DNA of 41,699 bases from Rhodocyclales bacterium (GTDB lineage: Bacteria; Pseudomonadota; Gammaproteobacteria; Burkholderiales; Rhodocyclaceae), in NCBI GenBank assembly GCA_016235765.1, contig JACRIZ010000036.1, positions 1 to 41,699 on the forward strand, given 5' to 3'. The translations under genes and the position numbers were made by a program. This document shows, one piece after another, positions 16,063 through 25,290 of the stretch; the stretch's first letter is position 1, and each line of letters starts with the position of its first letter. Below the pieces are notes generated by a model. It was not told the DNA's origin and searched no databases. It saw only the letters and a list, made by a program, of their open reading frames with translations.

Positions 16063-16138
16063 TGGTGCCGCTTGTCTGACTCGAACAGACGACCTACCGC
16101 TTACGAAGCGGTTGCTCTACCAACTGAGCTAAAGCGGC
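16063..16138 (-). tRNA. tRNA-Thr (anticodon CGT)
   Basis: A 76-nt cloverleaf on the minus strand. The acceptor stem GCCGCTT pairs with AAGCGGC, the D arm holds AGCTCAGTTGGTAGAGC, the anticodon stem is ACCGC/GCGGT with loop TTCGTAA (anticodon CGT, reading ACG), and the T arm is CTGTTCGAGTCAG-type. The 3' CCA is encoded. It has its own promoter and terminator and is flanked by an SDR gene and the minor-pilin operon. Confidence 0.97.
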
Positions 16139-16154
16139 AATCTCGCGAGGCGGC

Positions 16155-16183
16155 ATTATAAGCAGACCAACGAAGCTTGGGCA
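16155..16183 (-). promoter_or_regulatory. Promoter of tRNA-Thr
   Basis: A perfect minus-10 TATAAT at 16160-16155 on the minus strand lies 16 nt before the mature tRNA, followed by a GC-rich discriminator (GCCGCC), a feature of stringently controlled stable-RNA promoters. The minus-35 is weak (TGCCCA at 16183-16178, 17-nt spacer). Confidence 0.7.
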
Positions 16184-16200
16184 GCAACTCTTCTCAACAA

Positions 16201-16230
16201 CCGCTTATCGATATAAATCGACCGCTTATC
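16201..16230 (+). promoter_or_regulatory. Possible pilE-operon promoter with direct repeats
   Basis: The 9-mer CCGCTTATC occurs at 16201-16209 and again at 16222-16230. Between the copies is TCGATATAAATCGA (16208-16221), an inverted repeat TCGAT/ATCGA that contains the minus-10-like TATAAA (16212-16217). No good minus-35 is visible 16-18 nt upstream, which would fit an activator-dependent promoter. It lies about 70 nt before the pilin start. Confidence 0.35.
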
Positions 16231-16293
16231 CAGCATCGCTTGCCTCAGCGCTCCAACGCAACTAATTTGCCATGGACAAAGGAGGTATCCGCC

Positions 16294-16764
16294 ATGACCG
16301 TAGTCGTTCGCCCCCAGGCCGCCCACGCGATTCGCAAGCTTTCCGTGCGGAGATATCGTGGCTTCACCCTCGTCGAACTGATGGTGGTGGTGGTGATCAT
16401 CGCCATTCTCGCCAGCATCGCCTTGCCTGCCTATAACGACTACGTGACCCGTGGCCGGATTCCCGACGCAACGGCCAACCTGGCAAACAAGCGCGCCCAG
16501 ATCGAACTCTTTTACGACAACAACCACACCTATGCGGGCGGCATTCCGGACTGCGCGGCAAGCGACACCACGACCAGCCGATACTTTGCCTTCAACGCCG
16601 TCTGCGGCCCCACTACGTATGTCATAGCGGCCGCAGGCGTTGGCACCATGGCCGGCTTCACGTACACGATCGATCAAACCAACGCCAAAGCGACCACAAC
16701 CGTGCCGGCAGGCTGGACGGCAAATGCAGGCTGCTGGGTGACGAAGAAGGACGGGACATGCTAG
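16294..16764 (+). CDS. pilE: Type IV pilin, PilE-like
   Basis: A 156-residue prepilin. A 23-residue basic leader ends in RYRG and is followed by FTLVELMVVVVIIAILASIALP, the class III signal cut by prepilin peptidase PilD between G and F, with the conserved Glu at mature position 5. The C-terminal half holds four cysteines (GGIPDCAASD, NAVCGP, AGCWV, and the last residue), suggesting the disulfide-bonded D-region of PilE-type minor pilins. ATG 16294 has GGAGG 8 nt upstream; ATG 16272 is possible but less well placed. The stop overlaps the next start by 7 nt. Here a PilE-like gene opens the minor-pilin operon, whereas in Pseudomonas pilE closes it. Confidence 0.9.
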   Translation: MTVVVRPQAAHAIRKLSVRRYRGFTLVELMVVVVIIAILASIALPAYNDYVTRGRIPDATANLANKRAQIELFYDNNHTYAGGIPDCAASDTTTSRYFAFNAVCGPTTYVIAAAGVGTMAGFTYTIDQTNAKATTTVPAGWTANAGCWVTKKDGTC

Positions 16765-17309
16765 GAGCATTCCACCCAGGACGATTGCGCTCGGCGGGTT
16801 TCTCGCTGGTCGAGTTGATCATCACGATCGTCATCCTCAGCATCGTGCTGGCCATGGCCATGCCGAGCATCACTGAATGGATACAAAACGGCCAGATTCG
16901 CACCGCAGCCGAGAGTGCCAAGAATGGCCTTCAGTTGGCCAGAATGGAAGCGGTCAAGCGCAATAGCCCGGTATCCTTCACACTGACCAACCTGGGCGCG
17001 GTAGGCGGCACCGGCTGGACCGTAGTGAGAGTCCAGACCGGCGAGGTCATCCAGGCGAAGCCGGATGGCGAGGGTTCAAATAATGTTGTCCTGATTGCGA
17101 CACCGGGAGGAGCCACTACGGTCACTTTTACCGGACTGGGGCGCCGTCAGGCGGCCAACGCCGATGGCAGTGCCGTCCTGACCATGGTTCAGGCCGACAA
17201 TTCGTCACTCACCGCCCCCCGACGGTTGAACGTAACAATTTCAGTTGGCGGCGAGATCCGTACTTGCGACCCCATCGTGACAGACGCAGGAGATCCCCGG
17301 GCATGCTGA
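16758..17309 (+). CDS. fimT: Minor pilin FimT/GspH family
   Basis: A 183-residue prepilin with the signal RSAGFSLVELIITIVILSIVLAMAMPS, a short leader cleaved at G/F, then the conserved SITEWIQNGQIRTAAESAKNGLQLARMEAVKRN helix-sheet transition of the GspH/FimT family and a C-terminal beta domain with two cysteines (RTCDP, DPRAC). It is a minor pilin that primes type IV pilus assembly and, in some species, binds DNA during uptake. Its ATG overlaps the pilE stop, and its stop overlaps pilV, both by 7 nt. Confidence 0.9.
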   Translation: MLGAFHPGRLRSAGFSLVELIITIVILSIVLAMAMPSITEWIQNGQIRTAAESAKNGLQLARMEAVKRNSPVSFTLTNLGAVGGTGWTVVRVQTGEVIQAKPDGEGSNNVVLIATPGGATTVTFTGLGRRQAANADGSAVLTMVQADNSSLTAPRRLNVTISVGGEIRTCDPIVTDAGDPRAC

Positions 17310-17701
17310 ACGAACGACATAAAATGGCCGCCACGCCAAAGTCAGTCCCGGCCGCACGCCAACAAGGCGTCGCCTTGCTGGAGGCCTTGATTGCAATCCT
17401 GATCTTCTCGCTGGGCGTCTTGGGCCTGATCGGTTTGCAGGCCAGCGCGACCAAGACCGCAACACAGGCGAGGTTCCGTATGGAAGCAGGACAGGTGGCG
17501 ACGCAGCGAATCGCCGATATCTGGCTCGACCGGGCCAACATGGCTGGTTACGACGGGATTGCGCCGGCCCCCGGGTTGCCGGAGGGCACTATTGCGACCA
17601 GCGTCGTCGGCAGTGTCGTGACCATCACGGTCAGTTGGAAGGCCCCCGGCGACACAGTGCCCAACAGCCATCTGGCCATTGCTAACGTGACGACCAACTA
17701 A
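17303..17701 (+). CDS. pilV: Minor pilin PilV
   Basis: A 132-residue prepilin with leader ending ARQQG and the signal segment VALLEALIAILIFSLGVLGLIGLQ, the diagnostic pattern of PilV. A small C-terminal domain follows (TATQARFRMEAGQVATQRIADIWLDRANM). ATG 17303 is chosen with AGGAG upstream; it overlaps the fimT stop by 7 nt. It belongs to the FimT-PilV-PilW-PilX set that nucleates the pilus and carries PilY1. Confidence 0.9.
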   Translation: MLNERHKMAATPKSVPAARQQGVALLEALIAILIFSLGVLGLIGLQASATKTATQARFRMEAGQVATQRIADIWLDRANMAGYDGIAPAPGLPEGTIATSVVGSVVTITVSWKAPGDTVPNSHLAIANVTTN

Positions 17702-17714
17702 CAGGACGCCGGCC

Positions 17715-18836
17715 ATGATCCGCTCCCGCTCAAATCGCGGTTTTACCCTGATCGAAATCATGGTCGGCCTGGTGATCGGCCTGATCGCCACGGTGATCAT
17801 CTTCCAGGTTTTCGAAGTCGCCGAGCGGCAGAAGCGGACGACCACGGGCACATCCGACGCACAGGGCAACGGAGCGATTGCCGTATTCATGATGGAGCGG
17901 CACATGAAGATGGCCGGCGCCGGGCTGAATCACGATACGTTCGAAGGCTGTACCACCCTGCATACCTTCGACGCCGACCTTGGCGGCCCGATCGACGCAA
18001 CAGGCGGATCGTCGCTGTTCAACGTCGCCGCCATCGGCGACGGCGCCAGCCCGTCTGGATCCGACACCATCACGCTCCTCTATTACGACGACCCGAGCAA
18101 CCCGGAATTCCGTTATTCCGATTCCCTGCTGTCGGCCACGGTCAACAACCCGTCGCTCGACCTGCAACCCCTGACTGCCCACAACTGCAACGCGGGCGGC
18201 ATGGCTCTGATGGCCCAGAGCGGCACCTGCATGCTGATGTCCGTAACCGGCGTAACCCCCAGTTCCGGTACGTCGACGCCCGCGACGGTCCGGCATGATC
18301 CGGCGCCGGCCGGACGCTACAACCCCGCCGCTGGGGTATCCATGTCCTGGGGCAGTTATAACAAGTATTCGGCGCGGTTCCAGTGCTTCCCCGGTTTGTT
18401 CCGCGTCACCTACGGGATCAATACCCGCCAGCTCGAAGTCACCGAGCCGGATCCAGCCGTTCCCGGCGCCACCCGGACCACGCCGGTCGTGCCGGACATT
18501 CTCGACCTCCAGGCGCAGTATGGCATCGACAATCCCGCGCTCGTTCCGCCCATAGAATGGGTCGATGCGACCGGGGCGACCTGGGGAGCTCCCAGCTTGG
18601 CCGATGTCCGGCGCATTCGTGCCGTGCGCGTTGCCATCCTGGCACTCAACAGCGAGTACCAGAAGCCGCCTACCGATACCGGCGTCTGCGACGCCACCAC
18701 GGACGCCATGCGGGCGGGCTGGTCGTCCTGGGCCAACCTGAACCCGCCTGCGGACCTCACTCCCGACTTCCACTGCTATCGATTCAAGGTCTTCGAGTCG
18801 GTCATCCCGCTGCGGAACATCCTTTGGGCAAATTGA
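17715..18836 (+). CDS. pilW: Minor pilin PilW
   Basis: A 373-residue prepilin, the largest of the minor pilins, as usual for PilW. The leader is very short (MIRSRSNRG) and is followed by FTLIEIMVGLVIGLIATVIIFQVFEV. The remaining 330 residues form the PilW C-terminal domain with several cysteines (EGCTTL, HNCNAGG, GTCML, FQCFPG, GVCDATT, FHCYRF). 13 nt after pilV and 10 nt before pilX. Role: part of the priming complex at the pilus tip. Confidence 0.92.
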   Translation: MIRSRSNRGFTLIEIMVGLVIGLIATVIIFQVFEVAERQKRTTTGTSDAQGNGAIAVFMMERHMKMAGAGLNHDTFEGCTTLHTFDADLGGPIDATGGSSLFNVAAIGDGASPSGSDTITLLYYDDPSNPEFRYSDSLLSATVNNPSLDLQPLTAHNCNAGGMALMAQSGTCMLMSVTGVTPSSGTSTPATVRHDPAPAGRYNPAAGVSMSWGSYNKYSARFQCFPGLFRVTYGINTRQLEVTEPDPAVPGATRTTPVVPDILDLQAQYGIDNPALVPPIEWVDATGATWGAPSLADVRRIRAVRVAILALNSEYQKPPTDTGVCDATTDAMRAGWSSWANLNPPADLTPDFHCYRFKVFESVIPLRNILWAN

Positions 18837-18846
18837 GGGAATCGCC

Positions 18847-19485
18847 ATGAATGCCCCGCTTCGACATCCACTTCCGGCCACGCTCCGTCAGTCAGGCCTC
18901 GCCCTGATCGTCGCGCTGATCGTCCTGATCGCCATGTCGCTGGCCGGCGTGGCCCTGATCCGGTCGGTCGACACCAGCTCGCTCGTCGCGAGCAATATGA
19001 CCTTTCGCCAGACGGCACGGGAAAGCACGGATGCCGGCATCGAGGCCGCACGTGCCTGGGTAATGGCGCAGGCACAACTGTCGGACACGGCGCTCGACGC
19101 CAACAACAGTTCCGGAGGCTACTTCGCGACGCGCTCCGGGCTCGACCTGACGGGCAATGGCACGGGCACCGACATCGCCTGGCAGAACAACGACGGCTCG
19201 ACCACTGCCGGCAGCGCCCTATCGAGCTGCCTGCCGGCGGACGCCGGCGGCAATGTCGTCTGCTACGTCATACAGCGCATGTGCACGAACTCCGGTCCGA
19301 TGGACAGGAATACCTGCGATGTGACGGCGCAGATCAGTGGCCCGGGTGATCAAGGCGGCCTTCTTGTGCCTTCCGGCATACCAGTAAACCCGCCTCCCCA
19401 GTACGTCGCGATCTATCGAATCACCGTACGGGCCTCCGGTCCGCGCAACAACACCAGCATCACACAGATATTCGTCGCCGTCTGA
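18847..19485 (+). CDS. pilX: Minor pilin PilX
   Basis: A 212-residue protein with the PilX N-terminal domain: a leader ending RQSG, then LALIVALIVLIAMSLAGVALIRSVDTSSLVASNMTFRQTA. PilX proteins lack the Glu5 of ordinary pilins, as here. Cysteines at SSCLPAD, VVCYVIQRMCTN and NTCDV probably form disulfides. ATG 18847. It precedes pilY1 by 49 nt and belongs to the minor-pilin priming complex. Confidence 0.9.
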   Translation: MNAPLRHPLPATLRQSGLALIVALIVLIAMSLAGVALIRSVDTSSLVASNMTFRQTARESTDAGIEAARAWVMAQAQLSDTALDANNSSGGYFATRSGLDLTGNGTGTDIAWQNNDGSTTAGSALSSCLPADAGGNVVCYVIQRMCTNSGPMDRNTCDVTAQISGPGDQGGLLVPSGIPVNPPPQYVAIYRITVRASGPRNNTSITQIFVAV

Positions 19486-19534
19486 ATCGATTCCTGTCAT
19501 CTTGCTCCGGCCCGAGCGGCCATAGGAGGTCACC

Positions 19535-22500
19535 GTGAAGAACCATCGCCAAGCCTATCGGACATTCGGCTGCACAGCACTGTCGGCAACGTCACTCGCG
19601 CTGCTGCTCGCCGGTCCGATGCCTGCCAACGCCGCCACGGACCTCAGTGACATCCCGCTCATCAACTCGACGTCGGTGACGGTGCTGCCGAACATCTTCT
19701 TCATTTTCGACAATTCCGGCAGCATGAGCGGCAACTCCATGCCGGATTACGTCACCGACGATCATTGCAAGCGGAACAACACGCAGCGGCGCAATTGTGT
19801 CGAGGGCGACCCGCCGTTCTACGCGGGTGCATTCAACGGCATCTACTACGACCCAACGATCACCTATTCCCCGCCGCGCGATGCCGCCGGCAACGTGAAG
19901 GCCGGCTGGACCGGCTGGTTGGCATCTGGCGGCGTGTGGACGGCTGTGCCGCGGGACGGCTACAAGATACTCAGCACCTCCACCATCAACCTGACCACCG
20001 GCTATCCGGAACGGGTCTGGTGCAACAGTAGCGGCCTGACGACCTGCAGGAGTTCAATCGACGCCGCCAACAACTACACTTATCCCGATGGGACTTTCTT
20101 CTATGTCAAGACCATCTATGGTGCCCCTTTGTATTACACCGCGACGGTCGAGTGGTGCGATGCCGGCGGGTCGCCATGGGGTTCGGGAACCTGCCAGGCA
20201 CGCCAGACTTCCGTATTCAACAAGGTGAAGTACTCGAATTGGCAGGAGGTGCGCATCGTCCCCACTACGACATCCTACGCCAAGGCGGTGACGCGAACCG
20301 ACTGCCTCGGCGCCACCTGTACCTATGCCGAGGAAATGGCGAACTTCGCCAACTGGTACGCATGGTACCGCACGCGCGAGCAGATGATGAAGACCACCAT
20401 GAGCCTGGTATTCAATGACGTGCGCGGTACCCCTGACTTGATTGATCCGCTGGACAAGAACTATTTCCACGCCCGCGTCGGCTTCACGACTATCAGCAAC
20501 ACCGGGACCACCGACGGCGATGGCTACCTGGCCATCAACAACTTCGACGGACAGACTGTCGGCACCACCACGCAGCGTGGCAAGTTCTTCGACCGTCTCT
20601 TCAAGGCGCATGGCAGCAGCTTCACGCCCTTGCGCGGCGCCTTGACCAAGGCCGGCCGTATCTATGGCGGCAAGATCGGGGCCGACCCGATCCAGTATTC
20701 CTGCCAGCGCAACTATGCGATCCTGTCGACAGACGGCTACTGGAACACCGGTTCCGAAACCGCCAGTTACACGGCGAAGAAGCTGGACGGCACTTCGGCG
20801 ATTGGCGAGATGGACGGCGCAGCCACCTGCAACACCAGCACCACGGCCCTGCCCAAGTGCAACGATTCGGGCACCTGCGACGCAATTCCGACGCGGCCGG
20901 AATGCGACACGCTGCAGAAGTACAGCTCGCTGGCCGATATCGCCTACTATTATTACCACACCGACTTGAGGCCAGCCAATGCCGATGGCAGTTGCATCCG
21001 GCCGTTCTGCACGAACAATGTCCCGCCGACTGGAAGCGTCAAGACCACGGAAGACGTTGCGACCTGGCAGCACATGACCACCTTCACCGTCGGCCTCGGT
21101 GTCGATGGCGTGCTTGGCTACCAGGATGGTTACAAGACGGCCCTGACCGGCGACTACGCCAGCATCAAGGGCGGCGCCCTGTCCTGGCCGGACCCGCAGT
21201 CGGAAACCACGGATCCCAATTACACGTCCAACACCGTCACCGAACGGATCGACGATCTCTGGCATGCCGCCGTCAATGGTCGTGGCACCTATTTCCGTGC
21301 CGACAATCCGCGCAGCCTAGCTGCCGGCCTGCGCAAGGCGCTCTCGGAAATGGATGCCAAGACCGGTGCCGGCGCATCGGCGGCGGCCAGCAGCCTGCAA
21401 CCGACTGCCGGTGACAACTACGCCTACGTCGCCAGCTACCGGACGATCAAGTGGGACGGCGATGTCGCGGCATATACCATCGATCCGGTAAGCGGAGCCG
21501 TAAGCGCAAGCCCGCTCTGGCAGGCGCAGCCACTGTTGAATTCACGCATCACCGGTACCTGCGTCGACGGCGACACCCGCACGATCTACACCGGCAGCAC
21601 GACCATCAAGCCCTTTACCTGGGCCGACCTCAGCACGACCGAGCGCGCCTACTTCGACACCAGCAAGCTCGACCAGTGGGCCGGCTGGAGTTCCGATGAC
21701 CGGAGTGCCGCCACCGGCGAAACCCTGGTCAACTACCTGCGTGGTCATGGCTTGTATGAGAACCAGGACCGAGACAGCGCATTCGCTACCGCTTGTCCCA
21801 GCTATCGCCGGCTCTACCGCGACCGCGAGAACGTATTGGGCGACATCGTCCACTCGCAACCGGTCTACATGAAGCAGCCCAAGTTCAATTTCACCGATTC
21901 CGGTTACTCCGCCTTCAAGGCGACACCACGCGACGCACGACTCTACATCGCCGGCAACGACGGCATGCTGCACGCTTTCGACGCCACCTCGGGCGACGAG
22001 CAGTGGGCCTACATCCCGCCGATGGCCCTCAAGAACATGTACAAGCTGGCCGGCGAGTTCTACGCCGTCAACCATCAGTATTTTCTCGACGGTCCGATCA
22101 CCGTTGCCGACATCAACGACGGGGGCTGGAAGACCATCCTGGTCGGCGCCTTGGGCAAGGGCGGTCGCGGCATCTACGCGCTCGATGTAACCGGCACCGG
22201 TGTCGGCTATCCGAAGGTGCTGTGGAACTTCAGCGCCGAAGGGCCGGATGGCGTGGCGAATACCGCGGACGACATCCCGAACCTCGGCTACACCTACGCC
22301 ATGCCATTGGTCACCAAGCTCAAGGACGGCACCTGGGTGGTGGTCATCGCCTCCGGCTACAACAACGTTCCCAATCTGCCCAACTCCGGCGATTTCCCAT
22401 CGGCCGACGGCGTCGGGCGCGTGTTCGTCATCCGCGCCGTCGATGGCGTTCTTCTCAAGACGATCAGCACCGGCGTGGGCTCCCCCGCCAACCCGAGCGG

Positions 22501-23236
22501 ATTGAGCGGCCTCAATTACCATGTCTTGAACCTAGCGACCGACAATACGGCCGAGCGTGCCTATGGCGGCGACCTGTTCGGCAACCTGTGGGGATTCGAC
22601 CTGGACGCCGGGACTGCGTACAAGATCGCGTCGCTCGGCAAGCCCATCACCTCACCGCCCCAAATCAGCGAAATCGACACCAATACCGTGTTGTTCTTCG
22701 GTACCGGGCGCTATCTGGGGCAGACCGACCTGGACCCGGTTCCACCTGCGACGGTGTATGCCATCAAGGACAACGACGGCGGCGCAGTCATCACCGAGGC
22801 GGATCTCGTGGAACAGACCATGTCCGGATCGCGTACCCTCACCACCAATTCGGTGGACTGGAATACCAAGTCCGGTTGGTTCGTGGATCTGCTCGCTGGT
22901 GAACTGGTGCATCTGCCCGCGCAACTGTACGGCTCGGTCCTGATCGTTGGCACCGTGTCGCCTGCGGCATCCGCCTGCGAGCCGGGTGGCACCGGCTATG
23001 TGTACGGGTTCGACTACCGTACCGGTTCATCCTCCGACAACAAGGCCGATACGGTGGCCGGCACCTACTACCCCTCGCCGCTGGTCGGCTTCACGGTGTT
23101 CCAGACCACGACCGGCCAGGGCAAACTGCTGGTCGTCAGTGGCAGCGGCAGCATGGAGAGCAAGGACACTCCGCCGGAACCCGGCATGGGCAGGGGAAAG
23201 GGAACCCGGGTGATCTGGCACGAAATGATCGACTGA
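19535..23236 (+). CDS. pilY1: Type IV pilus tip adhesin / assembly factor PilY1
   Basis: A 1233-residue secreted or pilus-tip protein. A signal peptide ends near residue 33 (ANA). An N-terminal von Willebrand A-like region begins with IFFIFDNSGSMSG, whose DxSxS MIDAS motif is D59-S61-S63. A C-terminal beta-propeller starts around residue 800 (RLYIAGNDGMLHAFDATSGDEQWAYIPP) and runs to the end, as in PilY1/PilC proteins with calcium-dependent control of pilus extension and retraction. Start GTG 19535 has AGGAGGT 4 nt upstream. The N-terminal half has many cysteines and low sequence conservation, typical for the adhesive part. Confidence 0.94.
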   Translation: MKNHRQAYRTFGCTALSATSLALLLAGPMPANAATDLSDIPLINSTSVTVLPNIFFIFDNSGSMSGNSMPDYVTDDHCKRNNTQRRNCVEGDPPFYAGAFNGIYYDPTITYSPPRDAAGNVKAGWTGWLASGGVWTAVPRDGYKILSTSTINLTTGYPERVWCNSSGLTTCRSSIDAANNYTYPDGTFFYVKTIYGAPLYYTATVEWCDAGGSPWGSGTCQARQTSVFNKVKYSNWQEVRIVPTTTSYAKAVTRTDCLGATCTYAEEMANFANWYAWYRTREQMMKTTMSLVFNDVRGTPDLIDPLDKNYFHARVGFTTISNTGTTDGDGYLAINNFDGQTVGTTTQRGKFFDRLFKAHGSSFTPLRGALTKAGRIYGGKIGADPIQYSCQRNYAILSTDGYWNTGSETASYTAKKLDGTSAIGEMDGAATCNTSTTALPKCNDSGTCDAIPTRPECDTLQKYSSLADIAYYYYHTDLRPANADGSCIRPFCTNNVPPTGSVKTTEDVATWQHMTTFTVGLGVDGVLGYQDGYKTALTGDYASIKGGALSWPDPQSETTDPNYTSNTVTERIDDLWHAAVNGRGTYFRADNPRSLAAGLRKALSEMDAKTGAGASAAASSLQPTAGDNYAYVASYRTIKWDGDVAAYTIDPVSGAVSASPLWQAQPLLNSRITGTCVDGDTRTIYTGSTTIKPFTWADLSTTERAYFDTSKLDQWAGWSSDDRSAATGETLVNYLRGHGLYENQDRDSAFATACPSYRRLYRDRENVLGDIVHSQPVYMKQPKFNFTDSGYSAFKATPRDARLYIAGNDGMLHAFDATSGDEQWAYIPPMALKNMYKLAGEFYAVNHQYFLDGPITVADINDGGWKTILVGALGKGGRGIYALDVTGTGVGYPKVLWNFSAEGPDGVANTADDIPNLGYTYAMPLVTKLKDGTWVVVIASGYNNVPNLPNSGDFPSADGVGRVFVIRAVDGVLLKTISTGVGSPANPSGLSGLNYHVLNLATDNTAERAYGGDLFGNLWGFDLDAGTAYKIASLGKPITSPPQISEIDTNTVLFFGTGRYLGQTDLDPVPPATVYAIKDNDGGAVITEADLVEQTMSGSRTLTTNSVDWNTKSGWFVDLLAGELVHLPAQLYGSVLIVGTVSPAASACEPGGTGYVYGFDYRTGSSSDNKADTVAGTYYPSPLVGFTVFQTTTGQGKLLVVSGSGSMESKDTPPEPGMGRGKGTRVIWHEMID

Positions 23237-23245
23237 AGGACGGCG

Positions 23246-23280
23246 CGCGGGCGGCGGCGACGCGTCGCGCCCCGCCCGCG
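23246..23280 (+). terminator. GC-rich hairpin after pilY1
   Basis: CGCGGGCGG (23246-23254) pairs perfectly with CCGCCCGCG (23272-23280) around a self-complementary inner segment. It starts 10 nt after the pilY1 stop. No U-tract follows, so it could be a stability element or partial terminator in front of the TonB-C-like gene. Confidence 0.45.
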
Positions 23281-23298
23281 ACGGCACTAGGGCTCACG

Positions 23299-23970
23299 AT
23301 GCGGCTTTGGCTGGCTGGTGGAATTTCCGTACTGCTGCACGGCGCGCTGATCGCGCTACCGCCCGGACGTATCTCCTTCACCGATATCCAGGTGCGGACC
23401 AGTCCGCAATCGGTCCCGCGATACCGGGGTGGACCGGCACCGCTGACCGTGGCCTTGGGGCCACAGTCAGTTCGGCTCGCGAGCGCCCCGCGCAAACCGG
23501 GCGGTCTCACGGGTGCCGTGATGGCTGCGGCGCCAGCCCTCGATGCCACCGCCACGCTGGTTCCCGCGCAAGCCGATTACAAAGGCAGCGACGAGGCCTT
23601 CGGTCTTCCGGCACCGGTGCCCTTCGGCCTGCCATCGCCACAGGAGTACCTCAGCAACCGTGAGCTCAGCGAACACGCAGCAATGCTCACGGAGATTCCC
23701 GGTCTGCCCGACGACCCCGCCGAAGTTCCGGGGGCTGGAATTCTCGTGATCACGCTCTGGATCAACGAACTCGGTCAGGTAGATCGGACCAGCGTGGTTT
23801 CGTCGCAACTCGATACGAAGACCGAACGCGCCGTCGTCGCGCAATTTCGGCATATGCGCTTCTCGCCCGGTCGACATGACGGCCAGGCGGTAAAGAGTCG
23901 AATGAAGATCCGTGTGGAAGTATTGCCCCCGAAAGCCGAAACTACTGGAGCTTCGGCAGCGGAAAACTGA
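23299..23970 (+). CDS. TonB C-terminal-domain-like protein
   Basis: A 223-residue protein with one N-terminal membrane anchor ([16 protein letters not shown], like the TonB anchor), a proline/alanine-rich middle of about 100 residues, and a C-terminal module [21 protein letters not shown]...[31 protein letters not shown] that follows the TonB_C fold pattern. It is therefore probably a periplasmic energy-transducer-like protein anchored in the inner membrane, but no ExbB/ExbD genes are near. It follows pilY1 by 62 nt on the same strand, and its last 29 nt overlap the end of ispH on the other strand. Its job in pilus biology, if any, is unknown. Confidence 0.65.
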   Translation: MRLWLAGGISVLLHGALIALPPGRISFTDIQVRTSPQSVPRYRGGPAPLTVALGPQSVRLASAPRKPGGLTGAVMAAAPALDATATLVPAQADYKGSDEAFGLPAPVPFGLPSPQEYLSNRELSEHAAMLTEIPGLPDDPAEVPGAGILVITLWINELGQVDRTSVVSSQLDTKTERAVVAQFRHMRFSPGRHDGQAVKSRMKIRVEVLPPKAETTGASAAEN

Positions 23971-24859
23971 CCCGCTCGGCTTCGCCTGGCTGCAGCTCGA
24001 CCCGGCTGGCACCCAGTTCCTTCAGGCGCGCGATGACCTGCTCGACCAGCACCTCGGGTGCCGATGCGCCAGCCGTGAGTCCCACACAGCGCTTTCCAGC
24101 CAGCCATGCCGGGCTAATCTCGGCCGCGCCGTCAATAAGGTAGGCGGCGCAACCCATACCCGCCGCCACTTCGCGCAGACGGTTCGAATTGGAACTGCTC
24201 GGCGAGCCGACGACGATCACCACGTCGCAGGCCTCGGCCAGCTTGCGTACCGCATCCTGCCGGTTCTGCGTCGCGTAGCAGATGTCGTCCTTCTTCGGCC
24301 CGACGATCGACGGAAAGCGCTCACGCAACGCCCCGATGACGGCAGCGGCATCGTCGACCGACAGCGTAGTCTGAGTGACGTAGGCAACCGCCTCGGGGTA
24401 CCGCAAAGTCAGCCGTGGCACATCGCCGACCTTCTCGACGAGGTGCATGCCGTCGCCGCTCTGGCCCATGGTGCCTTCGACTTCCGGGTGGCCCTTGTGG
24501 CCGATCATCACCACTTCACGGCCCTGGGCGCGCTGGCGCGCGACCTCGAGGTGCACCTTGGTCACCAGCGGGCAGGTGGCATCGAAGACGCGCAGGTGGC
24601 GTTGCGCCGCCTCGGCCTGCACGGCCTTGGAGACGCCGTGGGCGCTGAAGATCACCGTGGCGCCGTCAGGCACCTGGTCGAGCTCGTCGACGAATACGGC
24701 GCCCTTGGCGCGCAGGTTGTCGACGACGTACTTGTTATGCACGACTTCGTGGCGGACGTAGATCGGCGCGCCGAACAATTCGAGCGCCTTCTCGACGATG
24801 GCGATGGCGCGTTCGACGCCGGCGCAGAAGCCGCGCGGATTGGCGAGCAGGATGTCCAT
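23942..24859 (-). CDS. ispH: 4-hydroxy-3-methylbut-2-enyl diphosphate reductase
   Basis: Last step of the MEP isoprenoid pathway: HMBPP to IPP and DMAPP. 305 residues. The three [4Fe-4S] ligands are C12 (RGFCAGV), C96 (DATCPLV) and C194 ([11 protein letters not shown]). Substrate-binding H41, H74, H124 and E126 are all present. ATG 24859 shares one base with the fkpB stop (TGATG). It is the last gene of the ribF-ileS-lspA-fkpB-ispH operon. The sequence at 24404-24430, inside the gene, matches the dispersed 27-bp repeat. Confidence 0.97.
   Translation of the reverse strand: MDILLANPRGFCAGVERAIAIVEKALELFGAPIYVRHEVVHNKYVVDNLRAKGAVFVDELDQVPDGATVIFSAHGVSKAVQAEAAQRHLRVFDATCPLVTKVHLEVARQRAQGREVVMIGHKGHPEVEGTMGQSGDGMHLVEKVGDVPRLTLRYPEAVAYVTQTTLSVDDAAAVIGALRERFPSIVGPKKDDICYATQNRQDAVRKLAEACDVVIVVGSPSSSNSNRLREVAAGMGCAAYLIDGAAEISPAWLAGKRCVGLTAGASAPEVLVEQVIARLKELGASRVELQPGEAERVSFPLPKLQ
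24404..24430 (+). repeat. Dispersed repeat copy 1 (in ispH)
   Basis: Contains the 15-mer core AAAGTCAGCCGTGGC, shared exactly with copy 2, then diverges in the second half (22 of 27 positions agree with copy 2). On the coding strand it encodes VPRLTL. It is the most divergent of the five copies and E. coli IspH has the same length here, so this copy may be convergent coding sequence. Confidence 0.5.
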
Positions 24860-25290
24860 CAGAGTATCCCCACGATCTCGACTTCGAAACGCACGTCCCG
24901 GCCGGCCAACGGGTGATTGAAATCGATCAGCGCCGAGTCGGCATCCAGTTCGCGCACTAGGCCGGCGATGTGCATGCCGTCCGGCCCCGAGAATTCGATC
25001 ATGCTGAACACCTCGACGTTCCCGTCGGCCGGCAAATCGGCGCGGGAAAGACGCTGCACGAGTTCCGGGCTGTGGGGGCCGAAGGCCTGCTCCGCTTCCA
25101 GCAGGAAGGTGTGGTGCTCGCCCACGGCCAGGCCTTCGAGGCAGGCCTCCAGCGTCGGCACGAGTTCGCCGTTACCGAGCTGCAGCGTGGCCGGCGTGCC
25201 GTCGAAGGTGCTGACCAGCGCCTGATCGTTGCCGCTCGCCAGCCGGTAGTGCAGCGTGACAAGGCTGTCGGCCTTCACTTTTTCGGTCAT
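24859..25290 (-). CDS. fkpB: FKBP-type peptidyl-prolyl cis-trans isomerase SlpA/FkpB
   Basis: A 143-residue cytoplasmic FKBP with the inserted chaperone flap of the SlyD/SlpA group: core strands [54 protein letters not shown]. It lacks the His-rich tail of SlyD, which argues for SlpA/FkpB. ATG 25290 overlaps the lspA stop as ATGA; its stop overlaps the ispH ATG. The lspA-fkpB-ispH order is conserved in many proteobacteria. Confidence 0.94.
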   Translation of the reverse strand: MTEKVKADSLVTLHYRLASGNDQALVSTFDGTPATLQLGNGELVPTLEACLEGLAVGEHHTFLLEAEQAFGPHSPELVQRLSRADLPADGNVEVFSMIEFSGPDGMHIAGLVRELDADSALIDFNHPLAGRDVRFEVEIVGIL

